A program made the position numbers and the translations under genes. Of a stretch of DNA of 64,000 nucleotides, positions 62,947 to 64,000 are shown one piece after another. The notes under the pieces were generated by a model. The model searched no databases. It was not told where the DNA came from and was given only the letters and a program-made list of their open reading frames with translations. The DNA is from Pseudooctadecabacter sp. (lineage in GTDB: Bacteria > Pseudomonadota > Alphaproteobacteria > Rhodobacterales > Rhodobacteraceae): assembly GCF_020627745.1 (NCBI RefSeq), contig NZ_JAHDGE010000001.1, positions 32,163 to 96,162 of the forward strand. The letters run 5' to 3'. The stretch's first letter is position 1. Every line of letters starts with the position of its first letter.

Positions 62947-62961
62947 TTAAAGACCCCTTAA
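62947..62961. promoter_or_regulatory. CtrA-like box TTAA-N7-TTAA
   Basis: TTAA-AGACCCC-TTAA covers the end of the Lrp gene and lies just upstream of the possible micro-ORF promoter. It is the second match to this consensus in the window. Confidence 0.3.
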
Positions 62962-63419
62962 ACGGGCAGCGCTGTGGTCTGACGCACGGTTCTGAGAGCA
63001 AAGGACGATTGCATCCCCTGAACGCCGGGAAGGCTGGCCAAATAGCGGCGGTGTATGCGGGCAAAATCCTCCGCATCCTCGGCCACAACTTTCAATAGAT
63101 AGTCGGCCTGACCTGCCATGAGGTGGCATTCAAGAACATTCGGGACAAGGGCCACGGATTTTTCAAACGCAGCAAGAACATCATCAGCCTGCGCCCGTAG
63201 GGTGATTTCAACAAAAACCGTGGTTTTGCGATCCACCTTGCGCGGATTGACCAATGCGACATACCCGCTGATGAACCCGTCTTTTTCAAGACGCTGAACC
63301 CGCCGGTGACAGGCCGACGGCGACAGGTTCACCCGGTCGGACAGTTCCGAATTCGACAGACGCCCCTCGCGCTGAAGCGCGGTCAAAAGGCGGCGATCGG
63401 TGTCGTCCAGATCAGTCAT
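62958..63419 (-). CDS. Lrp/AsnC-family transcriptional regulator
   Basis: A 153-residue regulator with the Lrp winged helix (DDTDRRLLTALQREGRLSNSELSDRVNLSPSACHRRVQRLEKDGFI) and a C-terminal RAM/ACT-like ligand domain containing VLECHLMAGQADYLLKVVAED. It senses amino acids or related compounds in the family; ligand unknown. It is not next to an obvious target except the micro-ORFs downstream on the same strand, which have their own promoter-like region. Confidence 0.92.
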   Translation of the reverse strand: MTDLDDTDRRLLTALQREGRLSNSELSDRVNLSPSACHRRVQRLEKDGFISGYVALVNPRKVDRKTTVFVEITLRAQADDVLAAFEKSVALVPNVLECHLMAGQADYLLKVVAEDAEDFARIHRRYLASLPGVQGMQSSFALRTVRQTTALPV

Positions 63420-63514
63420 GCAAAATCCTTCGAAAAATGGCGTGAATGGCGCAATGTTTTACCGAAAGGATAACGGACCCTGATCCGCAAAGACCAGTCC
63501 GATATGGGGATTTT

Positions 63515-63547
63515 CACAACAAAGGCCCGCCGGATCACCGACGGGCC
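63515..63547 (-). terminator. Rho-independent terminator after mscL
   Basis: Reverse strand: stem GGCCCGUCGG/CCGGCGGGCC (one G-U) with loop TGAT, then TTTGTTGTG. It lies 22 bases after the mscL stop. Confidence 0.82.
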
Positions 63548-63569
63548 TCGTTTCAACCATTCAGGTCGT

Positions 63570-64000
63570 TTAGTTCTGTGCGCGCAGGGCGTCGCGAATT
63601 TCCATCAGAAGCTCTTCCTGAGACGGACCCGAAGGCTCCTCGGCGGCTTCCTCTTCCTTCTTTTCGCTCGCTTCCTTAACGCGGTTGACCATCTTGACCA
63701 GCAAGAACACCACAAACGCGATGATGAGGAAGTTGATAACTGCCATCACAAACCGCCCGATGGCAAAGACCGCAACGCCGGCTTCGGTGGCAGCTTCAAT
63801 AGAGGCGTAATCACTGGCATTGCCGCCAATGACATAGAACCAGCCGGAGAAATCGACCCCGCCGGTGAACAATGCGATGATCGGGTTGATCAAATCCGCC
63901 ACAAGGCTGGAGACGATGGCCGTAAAGGCTGCGCCAATGATGATACCGACAGCCATGTCCATGACATTGCCTTTGGCGATGAAGTCTTTGAATTCTTGAA
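63570..64000 (-). CDS. mscL: Large-conductance mechanosensitive channel MscL (N-terminus cut)
   Basis: Homopentameric channel that releases solutes on hypo-osmotic shock. The visible part reads [33 protein letters not shown], in short pieces the conserved S1/TM1 region, then [14 protein letters not shown] of TM2 and an acidic cytoplasmic helix ([10 protein letters not shown]). The first codons lie beyond base 64000; an internal ATG at 63962 is Met inside TM1 and not the start. Some 140-145 residues are expected in total. Confidence 0.93.
   Translation of the reverse strand, partial: QEFKDFIAKGNVMDMAVGIIIGAAFTAIVSSLVADLINPIIALFTGGVDFSGWFYVIGGNASDYASIEAATEAGVAVFAIGRFVMAVINFLIIAFVVFLLVKMVNRVKEASEKKEEEAAEEPSGPSQEELLMEIRDALRAQN

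Overview
The window looks like chromosomal DNA of a GC-rich marine alphaproteobacterium of the Rhodobacterales (Roseobacter group). The evidence is gene content: a tauR-xsc-pta-ackA-soeABC sulfonate dissimilation cluster, MipZ, a DUF1013 regulator, a COQ9-family gene divergent from rpsU, a membrane-anchored CycM-type cytochrome c, and a small SRP RNA next to rsgA. I saw no insertion sequence, integrase, prophage module or CRISPR array. The species cannot be named from sequence alone.

Layout. 1-3617: 5'-complete but C-terminally cut DEAD-box helicase, mipZ, and a convergent multi-pass membrane protein. 3773-18876: taurine/sulfonate block, with tpa under its own promoter, then a secreted cysteine-repeat protease and a GNAT gene, then tauR, xsc, pta, ackA, a TauE-type exporter and soeABC with a small membrane ORF between soeA and soeB. 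Taurine would be deaminated to sulfoacetaldehyde, split to acetyl phosphate plus sulfite, the acetyl group taken to acetyl-CoA or acetate, and sulfite either exported or oxidised. Paired direct repeats 23 bp apart precede both tpa and xsc and look like TauR sites. 18960-31553: galactoside block, with an IclR regulator and ABC ATPase divergent from a binding protein, two permeases, alpha-galactosidase, dgoK, dgoA, a lactonase, GH42 beta-galactosidase and galM.

31582-42536: a CAT-anticodon tRNA with a clear promoter, an FAD-linked oxidase, hemC/hemE divergent, an MltB-type transglycosylase, hemF, a small lipoprotein, an SDR-family protein lacking the usual active-site lysine, an RsmC-like methyltransferase, clpS, a HAD hydrolase and a SPOR-domain D,D-carboxypeptidase. 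42558-49872: FAH-family hydrolase, a yejABEF peptide importer and a cycM-type cytochrome. 50004-58233: pheA, an SRPBCC protein, nudC, SRP RNA, rsgA, a small phosphatase, a DUF202 protein, dnaX-ybaB-recR and the DUF1013 regulator. 58365-64000: RNase T2, a GT87-like membrane protein, a quinone oxidoreductase, a small membrane protein, COQ9, rpsU, two tandem micro-ORFs for single-helix peptides, an Lrp regulator and the truncated mscL.

Most genes are ordinary housekeeping or catabolic genes. The parts most worth a second look are the nine-repeat protease (5370-7349), the paired 21- and 24-residue hydrophobic peptides (62731-62880), the shared tpa/xsc operators, the soeA-soeB linker ORF, and the SDR with threonine at the lysine position.
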